Source of the DNA: JACKAQ01 sp965227145
GTDB lineage: Bacteria; Calditrichota; Calditrichia; RBG-13-44-9; J075
Assembly: GCA_965227145.1 (NCBI GenBank)
Contig: OZ245730.1
Span: 1,364,001-1,428,000, forward strand
Direction of reading: 5' to 3'
Length of the DNA: 64,000 nt
Shown here in pieces: positions 16,149 to 24,123 of this stretch. The notes beneath the pieces are model-generated. The model was not told where the DNA came from. It made no database searches and saw only the letters and a list, made by a program, of their open reading frames with translations. Positions within the stretch are counted from its first letter, which is position 1. Each line of letters begins with the position of its first letter. The translations under genes and the position numbers were made by a program.

Positions 16149-16745
16149 ATGATCAACGAACACCAGCGTCAGCGATGGCACTTTCTGAAGAATTTTTTAA
16201 GAAATCCAATGGAAGTCGGTGCGATAGCGCCCAGCTCGCAAGAGCTCGCAAAAATGATGACTGCAGATTTACACCTTCGCCCCGGCGATACGGTTATTGA
16301 ACTTGGCCCCGGAACCGGAGCGCTAACAACCCAGATACGACATATTTTACCTGACACACAGTATTACATCGGCATTGAATGCGAAGCGCGTTTTGTGCAC
16401 ATGTTACAAAAGAGTTTTCCGGATATGCGATTTGTAAAAGGTCGTGCAGAACATGCTGTCCGGTTACATCGCCAAAGCGGGTTGGCGCCAGTACGGGCGA
16501 TCATTTCCGGCATTCCGTTTGCCAACCATTGGGGCGGCGATTTACGAACGGAAATTATTGATACGCTTGAGCAATTAATGACGCCCGGTTGCGTATTCCG
16601 GACATTTCAATATGTTCATGCCTACACATTGCCACCAGCTCTGCGCTTTCGCAAAGAAATGAGCGACCGGTTTGGCAATTATCGCCGCAGCCGCGTTGTT
16701 TTCCGCAATTTACCGCCGGCATTTGTGCTTACCTGGAAACGGTAA
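16149..16745 (+). CDS. Class I SAM-dependent methyltransferase (phospholipid N-methyltransferase-like)
   Basis: A 198-residue Rossmann methyltransferase. The SAM-binding motif I is IELGPGTGALTTQI (about residues 47-60), followed by the acidic end of strand 2 (YIGIECEARF). The N-terminal helix FLRNPMEVGAIAPSSQELAK resembles bacterial PmtA-type phosphatidylethanolamine methyltransferases and KsgA relatives. The motif IV region reads AIISGIPFANHW. A role in membrane phospholipid methylation is likely by family but the acceptor is not proven. It lies 44 bases upstream of hprK. Confidence 0.75.
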   Translation: MINEHQRQRWHFLKNFLRNPMEVGAIAPSSQELAKMMTADLHLRPGDTVIELGPGTGALTTQIRHILPDTQYYIGIECEARFVHMLQKSFPDMRFVKGRAEHAVRLHRQSGLAPVRAIISGIPFANHWGGDLRTEIIDTLEQLMTPGCVFRTFQYVHAYTLPPALRFRKEMSDRFGNYRRSRVVFRNLPPAFVLTWKR

Positions 16746-16789
16746 ATACAATTGCAAACCCGGACAAATGGTGCATTTAAGGAGTTGTT

Positions 16790-17800
16790 GTGAACAGAGC
16801 ATCTGAACTTACCGTCAAAAAATTTTTCGAAGAAAATCGTCACAAACTCAAGCTGGAACTGCTCGGCGAGATGACCGGTGAAGACCGGTTGATTGTGGAA
16901 AGCGAGCTGCACAGACCCGGATTGGCATTGGCCGGATTTATCGAACTGTTTACCTATAAACGAATTCAGGTGCTTGGAAATACCGAAATAAGGTATCTTG
17001 CTTCGTTAGATGATACCAGCAGAGATATTGCATTGGCAAATCTTTTCAAATTCCAGATTCCCTGCGTTGTGGTTACCGATTCCAACGATCCGCCCAAACG
17101 ATTGCTGGAAATTGCAACGGAGCAAAAAATATGTGTATTCCGCTCGCCGCATCCGACCACCGTATTTTATCATCTTGTGAGCGATTATTTACAGGAAATT
17201 TTTGCAGAACGGACAACATTACACGGCACATTGGTTGATGTTTTCGGAATCGGGCTTTTATTCACCGGGCGAAGCGGCATTGGAAAAAGCGAAATTGCAC
17301 TGGATCTGGTTGAGCGCGGACACCGGCTGGTTTCCGATGATATGGTGTTTGTTACCAAACGTCACGAAGAAATCTTGATGGGCGAAGGAAGAGATATTTC
17401 CGAGCATCTAATGGAAATACGTGGCTTGGGGCTGATCGACGTGAAGCGGATTTACGGGATTTGGGCGGTGCGCGTTCACAAACGCATCGAAGTTGTGATC
17501 GAACTGGTCGATTTCGATTCCAAAGCTGATTACGACAGAACCGGTTTGGATGCCCAATCGACCAAAATTCTCGATGTTGATATTCCGCTGATTGTATTGC
17601 CGATAAATCCCGGGAAAAACATTACCGTTATTGCTGAAACAATTGCGATGAACCACATGCTTAAGCTTCAGGGAATAAATACGGCTCAGGAATTTAACCA
17701 ACGATTACTGGAACGGATGCGCAAAAAAGGTAACAAAAGGGTAACGCCCAAACATGAAGATATTAAACGGTTTGGCTCGTTGGAAAAGGATTTCGAATAA
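16790..17800 (+). CDS. hprK: HPr kinase/phosphorylase
   Basis: A 336-residue enzyme that phosphorylates and dephosphorylates HPr on serine, linking sugar metabolites to gene control. The GTG start at 16790 has AAGGAG before it. The Walker A motif GRSGIGKSEIALDL lies near residues 159-172, followed by HRLVSDDMV, and the family signature EIRGLGLIDVKRIYGI near residue 205. The N-terminal HPr_kinase_N domain is also present. Its stop overlaps the next start (TAATG). HPr itself is not encoded nearby, so signalling presumably uses an HPr gene elsewhere. Confidence 0.95.
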   Translation: MNRASELTVKKFFEENRHKLKLELLGEMTGEDRLIVESELHRPGLALAGFIELFTYKRIQVLGNTEIRYLASLDDTSRDIALANLFKFQIPCVVVTDSNDPPKRLLEIATEQKICVFRSPHPTTVFYHLVSDYLQEIFAERTTLHGTLVDVFGIGLLFTGRSGIGKSEIALDLVERGHRLVSDDMVFVTKRHEEILMGEGRDISEHLMEIRGLGLIDVKRIYGIWAVRVHKRIEVVIELVDFDSKADYDRTGLDAQSTKILDVDIPLIVLPINPGKNITVIAETIAMNHMLKLQGINTAQEFNQRLLERMRKKGNKRVTPKHEDIKRFGSLEKDFE

Positions 17801-18186
17801 TGATTACCGGAATTATCATTTGTCATGGTCAACTGGCTGCAGAGTTAAAAAATGCGGTAGAGTGTATTTTAGGCCCTGTTGAATCGCTGCTGACATTTAG
17901 TAATGACAAGTTATCACCCAGAACATTATATGACCAGATTGTTCAGGCTATGGAAAATCAGACCGATAGCCCGATGATAATTATGGTTGATTTACGGGGT
18001 GGCAGTTGTTGGTCTGTTGCAAAGCTGCTGACCAAAGAATTCCCGCAAATGCGTATTTTAACCGGTGTAAACCTGCCAATGTTAACAGCATTTTTGACCA
18101 AACGACGCCAAAATGATTTACAAACCCTGGCAGAAATTATGGAAAATGATGCACATCGTGGTATCCTGTTGGAAAATGGATTGTGA
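17800..18186 (+). CDS. PTS EIIA component, mannose family
   Basis: A 128-residue EIIA-Man fold protein. The phosphorylatable histidine is His9 in GIIICHGQLA, and the conserved loops MVDLRGGSCW and TGVNLPMLTAF are present. Standing with hprK and without EIIB/C/D transport genes, it fits the regulatory PTS chains found in many Gram-negative bacteria rather than a sugar transporter. The start overlaps the hprK stop, so both are made from one transcript. It ends 30 bases before the tRNA promoter. Confidence 0.88.
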   Translation: MITGIIICHGQLAAELKNAVECILGPVESLLTFSNDKLSPRTLYDQIVQAMENQTDSPMIIMVDLRGGSCWSVAKLLTKEFPQMRILTGVNLPMLTAFLTKRRQNDLQTLAEIMENDAHRGILLENGL

Positions 18187-18216
18187 TTTTTGTGGCAAAA
18201 AAATAGTGATTAAGTG

Positions 18217-18245
18217 TTGACAAGCGAATCTTCGAATATTATATT
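18217..18245 (+). promoter_or_regulatory. Strong sigma-70-type promoter for the tRNA genes
   Basis: A consensus -35 TTGACA at 18217-18222 and a -10 TATATT at 18240-18245 are 17 bases apart. Transcription would start near 18252, about 25 bases before tRNA-Gly. Confidence 0.75.
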
Positions 18246-18276
18246 TTACGCGCTTCAAATAAGAGGCAAAAGCATT

Positions 18277-18349
18277 GCGAGAATAGCTCAGTTGGTAGAG
18301 CACAACCTTGCCAAGGTTGGGGTCGCGGGTTCGAGTCCCGTTTCTCGCT
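18277..18349 (+). tRNA. tRNA-Gly (GCC anticodon)
   Basis: A 73-base cloverleaf with acceptor GCGAGAA paired to TTCTCGC, D-loop AGCTCAGTTGGTAGAGC, anticodon loop CTTGCCAAG with anticodon GCC, and T-arm GCGGGTTCGAGTCCCGT. The discriminator is T and CCA is not encoded. Confidence 0.97.
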
Positions 18350-18361
18350 CAACATAAAATG

Positions 18362-18392
18362 AAGTACTCGCAAGGCTGTGAGTACTTTTTTT
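18362..18392 (+). terminator. Terminator-like hairpin between the two tRNA genes
   Basis: The stem AAGTACTC/GAGTACTT has a 10-base loop and is followed by a run of T. It ends only six bases before tRNA-Leu. Confidence 0.65.
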
Positions 18393-18398
18393 GTTTGT

Positions 18399-18487
18399 GC
18401 CCGGGTGGCGGAATTGGTAGACGCAAGGGACTTAAAATCCCTCGGACAGTTTTGTCCGTGCCGGTTCGAGTCCGGCCCCGGGTACCA
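18399..18487 (+). tRNA. tRNA-Leu (TAA anticodon), CCA encoded
   Basis: A class II tRNA with a long variable arm (TCGGACAGTTTTGTCCGT). The acceptor GCCCGGG pairs with CCCGGGT, the D-loop is GCGGAATTGGTAGACGC, the anticodon loop CTTAAAA gives anticodon TAA, and the T-arm is GCCGGTTCGAGTCCGGC. Unlike tRNA-Gly, CCA is encoded (18485-18487). Confidence 0.97.
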
Positions 18488-18493
18488 GTAAAA

Positions 18494-18542
18494 ACAAGGG
18501 TTTATGAGAATTGTTATAACTCATAAACCCTTGTCTTTTTTT
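18494..18542 (+). terminator. Rho-independent terminator after tRNA-Leu
   Basis: A 15-bp perfect stem, CAAGGGTTTATGAG with its complement CTCATAAACCCTTG plus flanking bases, has an 11-base loop followed by C and seven T. Confidence 0.9.
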
Positions 18543-18669
18543 GCAAATATTCTAATACTATGCCGTAGTTGCATTTCACCCTGAAACCGCTTAGCCTGCC
18601 AAATTTATGGCGATAACAATTGCCAAATAACAATTATCATCGCCGGATATGTTTGGCAGGAACCCAGCA

Positions 18670-21021
18670 TTATTTGCCGATCCCATACGAAATACCGAAG
18701 GCAACCGCGAACGGCATGCCCGGCGCGTAGGCATAGCGTGTGCCGGACTTGGTTGCGCTGACCGCATAACGCTCGTCAGTAATATTGTAAATATTTGTCC
18801 ATAGCTCCGTGCCGCGAATCTGGTAACCAAACCGCAGGTTGAAAAGGTCGTATCCGGAATAGGTTTCCGAATTTTGCGGATCGAGAAAATATTCGCCAAC
18901 GTGCTGCCACTCGATACCGGCGCGAACGCCAGGCAGGAACTCCGGACGATAGGTTAACCCGCCATTGGCTATCCAGTTAGCTGCGCCTTCCATGTCATTT
19001 CCGTCGAAAAGTGTGCCGTTGTTTTCATACTCAACATATTCGTGAGCAGCATTTGTGCCGCCAAAATGAACGGAGACAGAAGGATGCGGCACATATTTCA
19101 AACCGTATTCGATGCCCTTATGCCTTGTTTTTCCTGCATTTACATTAACAGTAGATTCATCTTCCAACCGTACGGAAATGATTTCATCTTCGCCATCCAT
19201 TTGATACAGGGTTGCATCGACATACAGCTTTCCACCGGCAAAACTGCCCCAGCCACCGGCTTCGTAGTTGTTGAAATATCCCGGTTTCAGCGTGGGTACT
19301 TTCACCCCGCGATAAAGCTCAGTCACTTCCGGCGGCAAAAATCCCTGGCTGAAATTTGCATAAAACCCGCGGTTATTTTGGAGATTGTATGTCAACCCGA
19401 GTTTGGGGCTGACGTGATCGTAACCGTTGTTTTCGTCCGGTGCGCCGGTAAATGCGCTCGGCGGGAGATAATTATCAAATGCGTAATCGATTTTATCGAA
19501 ACGCAATCCGGCAACCACCCGCAACCGCTGTGCCGGCGAAAATTCGATCTGGCTGTAAATGCCGGTGTTCAGCAAATCGATATCGTAACGGGAAAGCAGT
19601 GAATCCGATAGCTGATATCCGGTAAAAATCCCGCTGGCCGGATCGCGATCGACCGTGATAAAAAATGCTTCGTATGTGTTTGGGCTGCGATCAACCGAAA
19701 TTCCGGTGGTGATCCGGCTGTTCCAAAAATCCAGAAATTGCAAATGCTGCAGGTTTGCGCCCAGGCTTGTGAAAGCATTGTCGTTTTCCTCACCGGTCGC
19801 TTGCGCCGGGTTGGTGCGGCTCGTCCGTACCCGGTAGTGCGGATTTTGGGCGATGTTGTTATTGCGGAAATATAGCGAAACATCGGTTTTGGCGGATAAA
19901 TTCCAGGCATGGCTGAGCGTGGTGCGAATACGGGTGGCAGCCACTTTCCGGAAAGTGAAAGTGTGCAAACTACTGTATTGCTTACCAAAAAAGCTGAGGC
20001 TGTCCAGATCGCCGGTCATGTCCGTATCGAGATGATTGGTGGTTGCTGTTGCCGTAAGTTGGGTAGTTGTGTTGAGGCTGTAATCCGCCCGGAAAGTGAG
20101 CGAAATTTTATCGAAATCGCTGTGTGCCCGCCAGCCGTCGCGGCGTTGCCCGAAATAGCCGCCGGCATACAGACCGAGCTTGCCTGTGGTTCCGCTCGCG
20201 CTGAAATCCGCCCGGCGATAACCGATATCATCACCCTGCAGCGATGCACGGATTTCGGTGGACTGCGATGGTCGCGGTGTGATAAAATTTACCGCACCGC
20301 CAATGGCATTACTGCCGTAAATCGATGATGCAGGCCCTTTGATAACTTCCACCCGTTCCAACCCGGACATGTTCACTTCGATCAACGCATTGTGGTTGAA
20401 CAACCCGGCAGGGCGCAGCGGAATGCCGTCTTCCAGATACAGAAACAGGGATTTCAGCGTGATCGGCTGGCGAATGCTCATCGAATGCTGTTCATTGCCC
20501 AAATCGACCATATAAACCCCGGAAACCGTGTTCATCGCCTGGTAAAGCATGGTTGGCTTGAGCTCATTGAGTTGGCGGATGTTCAGTGCCGAAATGCTCA
20601 CCGGTGCTTCGTGGCGCAACTGTTCATCGCGGCTGGCAGTAACGATCAGCGGCTCTGCATCGAGCGTCGATGGCTCCAGACGTATCTCCAGATTTTGGGT
20701 ATTTTCATCGATGCTGGCAGCATATTGCCGGTATCCGAGATAGGAAAATGAAAGCGTTTTAACACGCAGCGGAACGGCCAATTCAAATCGACCGTTGCGG
20801 TCTGTGGTTGTGCCCATCGTTGAATTCGGCACGATGATATCCACACCGGGAAGCGGTTGATTGGTTGCGTTATCCAAGACCCTTCCGGTTACATTTTGGG
20901 ATGCATTTTCTTCGGCAAACAGCAATTGCGCTGCGCCGAAACCGGCGATTAATACGAGAACCAACATTACATAATGTCGGATCTGTTTGCCACCCGGCAA
21001 CGTTTTCAAATCTATATTCAT
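18670..21021 (-). CDS. TonB-dependent receptor with carboxypeptidase-regulatory-like domain (possible metal receptor)
   Basis: A 783-residue outer-membrane transporter. ATG 21021 follows GAGGAAA, and the TTG at 21036 lies inside this RBS. After the signal peptide comes a CarboxypepD_reg-like domain (VTGRVLDNATNQPLPGVDII), then a plug domain with GLERVEVIKGPASSIYGSNA, and a 22-strand barrel ending in SYGIGK. Its upstream partner ends 12 bases before it, so they are co-transcribed, and a Cys-rich protein gene lies further upstream. The context suggests a metal or metallophore ligand rather than a glycan; this is inference. Confidence 0.88.
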   Translation of the reverse strand: MNIDLKTLPGGKQIRHYVMLVLVLIAGFGAAQLLFAEENASQNVTGRVLDNATNQPLPGVDIIVPNSTMGTTTDRNGRFELAVPLRVKTLSFSYLGYRQYAASIDENTQNLEIRLEPSTLDAEPLIVTASRDEQLRHEAPVSISALNIRQLNELKPTMLYQAMNTVSGVYMVDLGNEQHSMSIRQPITLKSLFLYLEDGIPLRPAGLFNHNALIEVNMSGLERVEVIKGPASSIYGSNAIGGAVNFITPRPSQSTEIRASLQGDDIGYRRADFSASGTTGKLGLYAGGYFGQRRDGWRAHSDFDKISLTFRADYSLNTTTQLTATATTNHLDTDMTGDLDSLSFFGKQYSSLHTFTFRKVAATRIRTTLSHAWNLSAKTDVSLYFRNNNIAQNPHYRVRTSRTNPAQATGEENDNAFTSLGANLQHLQFLDFWNSRITTGISVDRSPNTYEAFFITVDRDPASGIFTGYQLSDSLLSRYDIDLLNTGIYSQIEFSPAQRLRVVAGLRFDKIDYAFDNYLPPSAFTGAPDENNGYDHVSPKLGLTYNLQNNRGFYANFSQGFLPPEVTELYRGVKVPTLKPGYFNNYEAGGWGSFAGGKLYVDATLYQMDGEDEIISVRLEDESTVNVNAGKTRHKGIEYGLKYVPHPSVSVHFGGTNAAHEYVEYENNGTLFDGNDMEGAANWIANGGLTYRPEFLPGVRAGIEWQHVGEYFLDPQNSETYSGYDLFNLRFGYQIRGTELWTNIYNITDERYAVSATKSGTRYAYAPGMPFAVAFGISYGIGK

Positions 21022-21032
21022 GGAAATTTTCC

Positions 21033-22316
21033 TCAATATAATTTATTCAATTTGCTGATATTGACCCGGACAGATTGTCCGTCCTGCCATGCAATGGCGA
21101 GTCTGGAACCGGTTAAAGCCATAGCCGGCAGTGTTCCGGGGGACAGTAATGTGCCGGAAACCCGGTCATTTTTTGCACCTGTGCGCACGTTATGCACGGC
21201 GAAATGGATTTTATTCTCACCATCGAAAGGCGTTTCTGTGGCGATTAGCAGATGTTCCGGCGCGCCGGTTCCGATGACGGATCGATACGCGGAAACGTTT
21301 TCACTCACAAAAATCTGCGATGATGTTCCGAACGATTCACCGCCATCGCGGGAGACCGCGAGGTAGCTGCCCGGTTGAATTTCCTTTCCGGTGAACCAGC
21401 TCACGTAGATGGCGCCATCGTCCGCAATTGCGACGGATGGTCCGTTGTGCGGGCAACCGTCGATTTGCCAGTTATCCGCGTTTACCAACACCGGATCGCT
21501 AAACGACAACCCTTTGTCGGTCGATTTGGCGATGACGATATCGCGAATATTTCCGGGATATTCCCGCCGCCAGGCGACGAAGATATCACCGTTTCCCGCA
21601 CAGATAATGTTGGTTTTGCAGCAGGGGCATGCGATCGTGTCCACCACCACCGATGGCTCGAAACTCACTCCGTTATCAACAGAGCGTGCCACGCGGATTT
21701 CCGATTTGGGGCCGTCCCCGCCGTGACCGGAACTGCTGTTGCCGCGTTTTGCCATCGCTTTTTTTCGCGAATCGATCCACGAGACATAAATAATCCCGTC
21801 CGGTGAAACCGTCATATCCTGGAACGTATGACCGGCGGGGGTTTTCCCGGCATCGTCATTGACATAAATCGCCGGCTCAAACCGCATACCGCCGTCAGTT
21901 GAACGGGCAAACCGCAGATCGCTGGCCGGAAAACGCCGTCCCTCAATTGCCGTGTTGTTTTGCCAGACCACAAAAACATCACCGGATGCGTTGACAGCCA
22001 CTTTCGCGGGCGCCATAATATGCGGTGCGGCGTCGCCGGGGATGTCGTTAACCCGAACCGGATTTTGCAGTGGCTTCCCGGTTTCGTCGAGTATTTGCAG
22101 ATAAACATCGTCTTGCTCTTCCGATGTTTCACCCACCCAGGCGACGTATGTTTTCGATGCTGCGTCAATGGCAACGGTCGGGTTGCTGGCACCGCTTTCG
22201 ACAGCCGTGATCGTTTGCCCGTACACCGGTTCTGGCGATGGCGTGTTTTCGCAGGATTGCAGCCAGATACCCGCCACAAGCAACATCGTTAAACTCAATA
22301 TATTCAATCGTTTCAT
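21033..22316 (-). CDS. Asp-box (BNR/sialidase-fold) lipoprotein with CPCC motif
   Basis: A 427-residue exported protein with a lipobox (IWLQSC) and at least four Asp-box/BNR turns (RSTDGGMRF, RSVDNGVSF, KSTDKGLSF, VSRDGGESF), giving a six-bladed sialidase-type propeller. Sialidase catalytic residues are not evident. It has an unusual Cys pair motif IACPCCKTNI and a later IDGCPHNGPS, which could bind a metal. It lies 12 bases before the TBDR gene in one operon. Automated annotation may call it exo-alpha-sialidase, but a substrate-binding or metal-capturing role is at least as likely. Confidence 0.75.
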   Translation of the reverse strand: MKRLNILSLTMLLVAGIWLQSCENTPSPEPVYGQTITAVESGASNPTVAIDAASKTYVAWVGETSEEQDDVYLQILDETGKPLQNPVRVNDIPGDAAPHIMAPAKVAVNASGDVFVVWQNNTAIEGRRFPASDLRFARSTDGGMRFEPAIYVNDDAGKTPAGHTFQDMTVSPDGIIYVSWIDSRKKAMAKRGNSSSGHGGDGPKSEIRVARSVDNGVSFEPSVVVDTIACPCCKTNIICAGNGDIFVAWRREYPGNIRDIVIAKSTDKGLSFSDPVLVNADNWQIDGCPHNGPSVAIADDGAIYVSWFTGKEIQPGSYLAVSRDGGESFGTSSQIFVSENVSAYRSVIGTGAPEHLLIATETPFDGENKIHFAVHNVRTGAKNDRVSGTLLSPGTLPAMALTGSRLAIAWQDGQSVRVNISKLNKLY

Positions 22317-22457
22317 TTCTGTCCTTTGACAATCGGTGTTATCATTTCTCTGTGAAAAATGCGCAGAATTCCATTCGACACAGCACTGCGATATCGACCC
22401 GCAACCGTGTCGGAAAAATCATCTGAAATGAGGTGAAAAATCAATAAAATGGCGGGA

Positions 22458-22877
22458 CTAACATTCCGGGGGTTTGTTGATTTCGTCAATAAATAAAAGC
22501 AATGCGGGATCCGTTAAATACCAGTTAACCGGATCATCGTCTGCAAGCCATTGCCGGATTTTCGGGAAACATTCGCTTTTGAAATGACTGCCACTCCAGA
22601 GCGGCAAACTGGCTGAATGAGTTGGGGGAGAACAGTTGTCCGCAAAACTTACCGGATTGGCAGTTGCGGGCTGCGGTGTTTTGCTATTGCATGCACAATT
22701 TCCGGAATGCACATCACCGGATGCGTTGCAACAGCAAGACTTGCTCGAACCGCAACAGGCAACAGCCATTGGTGCAGTCAGCAGATACGAAACAAACGGT
22801 TGAAAATGTTGCTGGCTATAACTGATGAACAGCACCAGCAAAACGAACCGTAAGCTGTTGTGATTTGTATATTTCAT
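22458..22877 (-). CDS. Small Cys-rich exported or membrane protein
   Basis: A 139-residue protein of unknown function. A hydrophobic N-terminus (LRFVLLVLFISY) is followed by a dense cysteine cluster in residues 40-66 (ACCGSSKSCCCNA and NCACNS), then a soluble tail with two more Cys. Such thiol density suggests binding of a soft metal such as copper or zinc. It is the first gene of a probable three-gene minus-strand set with the Asp-box lipoprotein and the TBDR, with a 141-base gap before the next gene. No family is recognised. Confidence 0.6.
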   Translation of the reverse strand: MKYTNHNSLRFVLLVLFISYSQQHFQPFVSYLLTAPMAVACCGSSKSCCCNASGDVHSGNCACNSKTPQPATANPVSFADNCSPPTHSASLPLWSGSHFKSECFPKIRQWLADDDPVNWYLTDPALLLFIDEINKPPEC

Positions 22878-23062
22878 TTACATTATTCGCGATAATTCAA
22901 AACGCAAGAAAAGTAAATCAACAAAAAATTAATCTGATTAAGGACGCTTTGGCATCAGTGCGGGAAGAAATAACGCAAATTTGATGCCCATTTCTGGCGG
23001 GAGGTTAATTATCAGCTCTGGGTGAGTATTTATAAACGGGTATGATCTTAACTTTTCGAGCC

Positions 23063-23151
23063 GGAGACTCCTGCCTTCGCAGGAGTGACAAATCTCCTCT
23101 GAATTGTCATTTCCCGATTCTCGGGACAGGCTCTGCGAAGGCAGGAATCTC
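23063..23151. repeat. Palindromic dispersed repeat, family B
   Basis: The left arm GGAGACTCCTGCCTTCGCAG and the right arm CTGCGAAGGCAGGAATCTC are separated by 35 bases that include a GATTCTCGGGA stretch. It lies in a 22878-23283 gap in which no gene is supported; the open frames there are built from the repeat. Confidence 0.7.
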
Positions 23152-23283
23152 ATTCTCATTTGGGAAAAGGTTAAGTTTCTGGCCATATGCAGCATATCTC
23201 CGGTCAAAAAACAAACAAATTCCCAAATAACAGGAGCAAAATAGTTTGAACAATTGATTCATGAAGTGATAAAATGATGCCGG

Positions 23284-23490
23284 TTACTTTGCGCCTTTGC
23301 TGCGGGTGCGGAGTTGTATTCCGTTTATTTTTTTCTGAACATCATCCAGCTGTTTTTTGCACTGCTCGAATGTCTTCTGGTCATCACTGCTTAGTGCTTC
23401 GTCAATTTGCTGTTGGATTGCCGCTCGCTCATCATAAAGCTTGCGCAAATCATCATGCATCAAATCAAAAATGCTCAACTGTTCCCGCAT
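23284..23490 (-). CDS. Small coiled-coil protein (68 aa)
   Basis: A 68-residue protein dominated by heptad-like helices (LRKLYDERAAIQQQIDEAL and FEQCKKQLDDVQKKINGI), with a basic tail. It has no signal or membrane segment. The RBS is weak (AAAGGGC). It could be a small scaffold or regulator; I do not recognise it. Coding status rests on its composition and regular heptads. Confidence 0.45.
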   Translation of the reverse strand: MREQLSIFDLMHDDLRKLYDERAAIQQQIDEALSSDDQKTFEQCKKQLDDVQKKINGIQLRTRSKGAK

Positions 23491-24123
23491 TTTTTTGCCC
23501 TTTTCAGCTATTTAGCCAGTTTCGCTACCCGAAATTCTTTGTGATTTACAGTTTTCAAACAGGTGAATCTTAACGAATATGTAAATCCGGACAGAATAAA
23601 TTTCCCATAATTGAAAACAAAAATAATTCAGAATCAACCCCAAAATGGCATTTTTTTATATTTTGTTTATCAATCGATAGCTTTTTTACGGTATCAGGAA
23701 TTATTGCCCGCAACAAATGTATTCTGTTAACATTTTTGAAAGAATTTAACCCGGTTTAACTGCAACCAATCGCAAAAATTTTTAATCAGAACAGTCAATT
23801 TATGTGAAAAATCATGCGCCGGTTCTTCCTCCGATCAATTTTTTGCAACAATTTATTGAATATCGTTGCAAAAGGTGCGCGAAAAACAATCCCGGAATAT
23901 TCTTTTTGCCGATGTGCTGAAAATCAGTATGGCTAACGTTTTTCTACATGTTGTTAACAGTTTTTGACAGTTAAACACTTTCATTCATGCTGCTGTTTGG
24001 TTACAATTCACTGCGCGACTTGAGAAATCTGTAACTGTTATATCCTGCACCGGGTATGTTGCCCCAAAGTTACGCACTCTATTTAATTTTCAATAATTTT
24101 TTAGCGTAAGGAGCAATATTAAG
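23491..24123. other. AT-rich intergenic region upstream of the pectin locus
   Basis: No gene is visible in these 633 bases. They hold runs of A/T, several direct repeats of TTTTTGAAAG/GTTAAC type and the TAAGGAG ribosome site of the following TBDR. The length is unusual for this window and suits a regulated promoter region or an unrecognised RNA. Confidence 0.5.

Noticed and set aside
22938..23207. 89-residue minus-strand frame next to the Cys-rich gene
   Set aside because: It is built mostly from the family B repeat arms and has no ribosome site.
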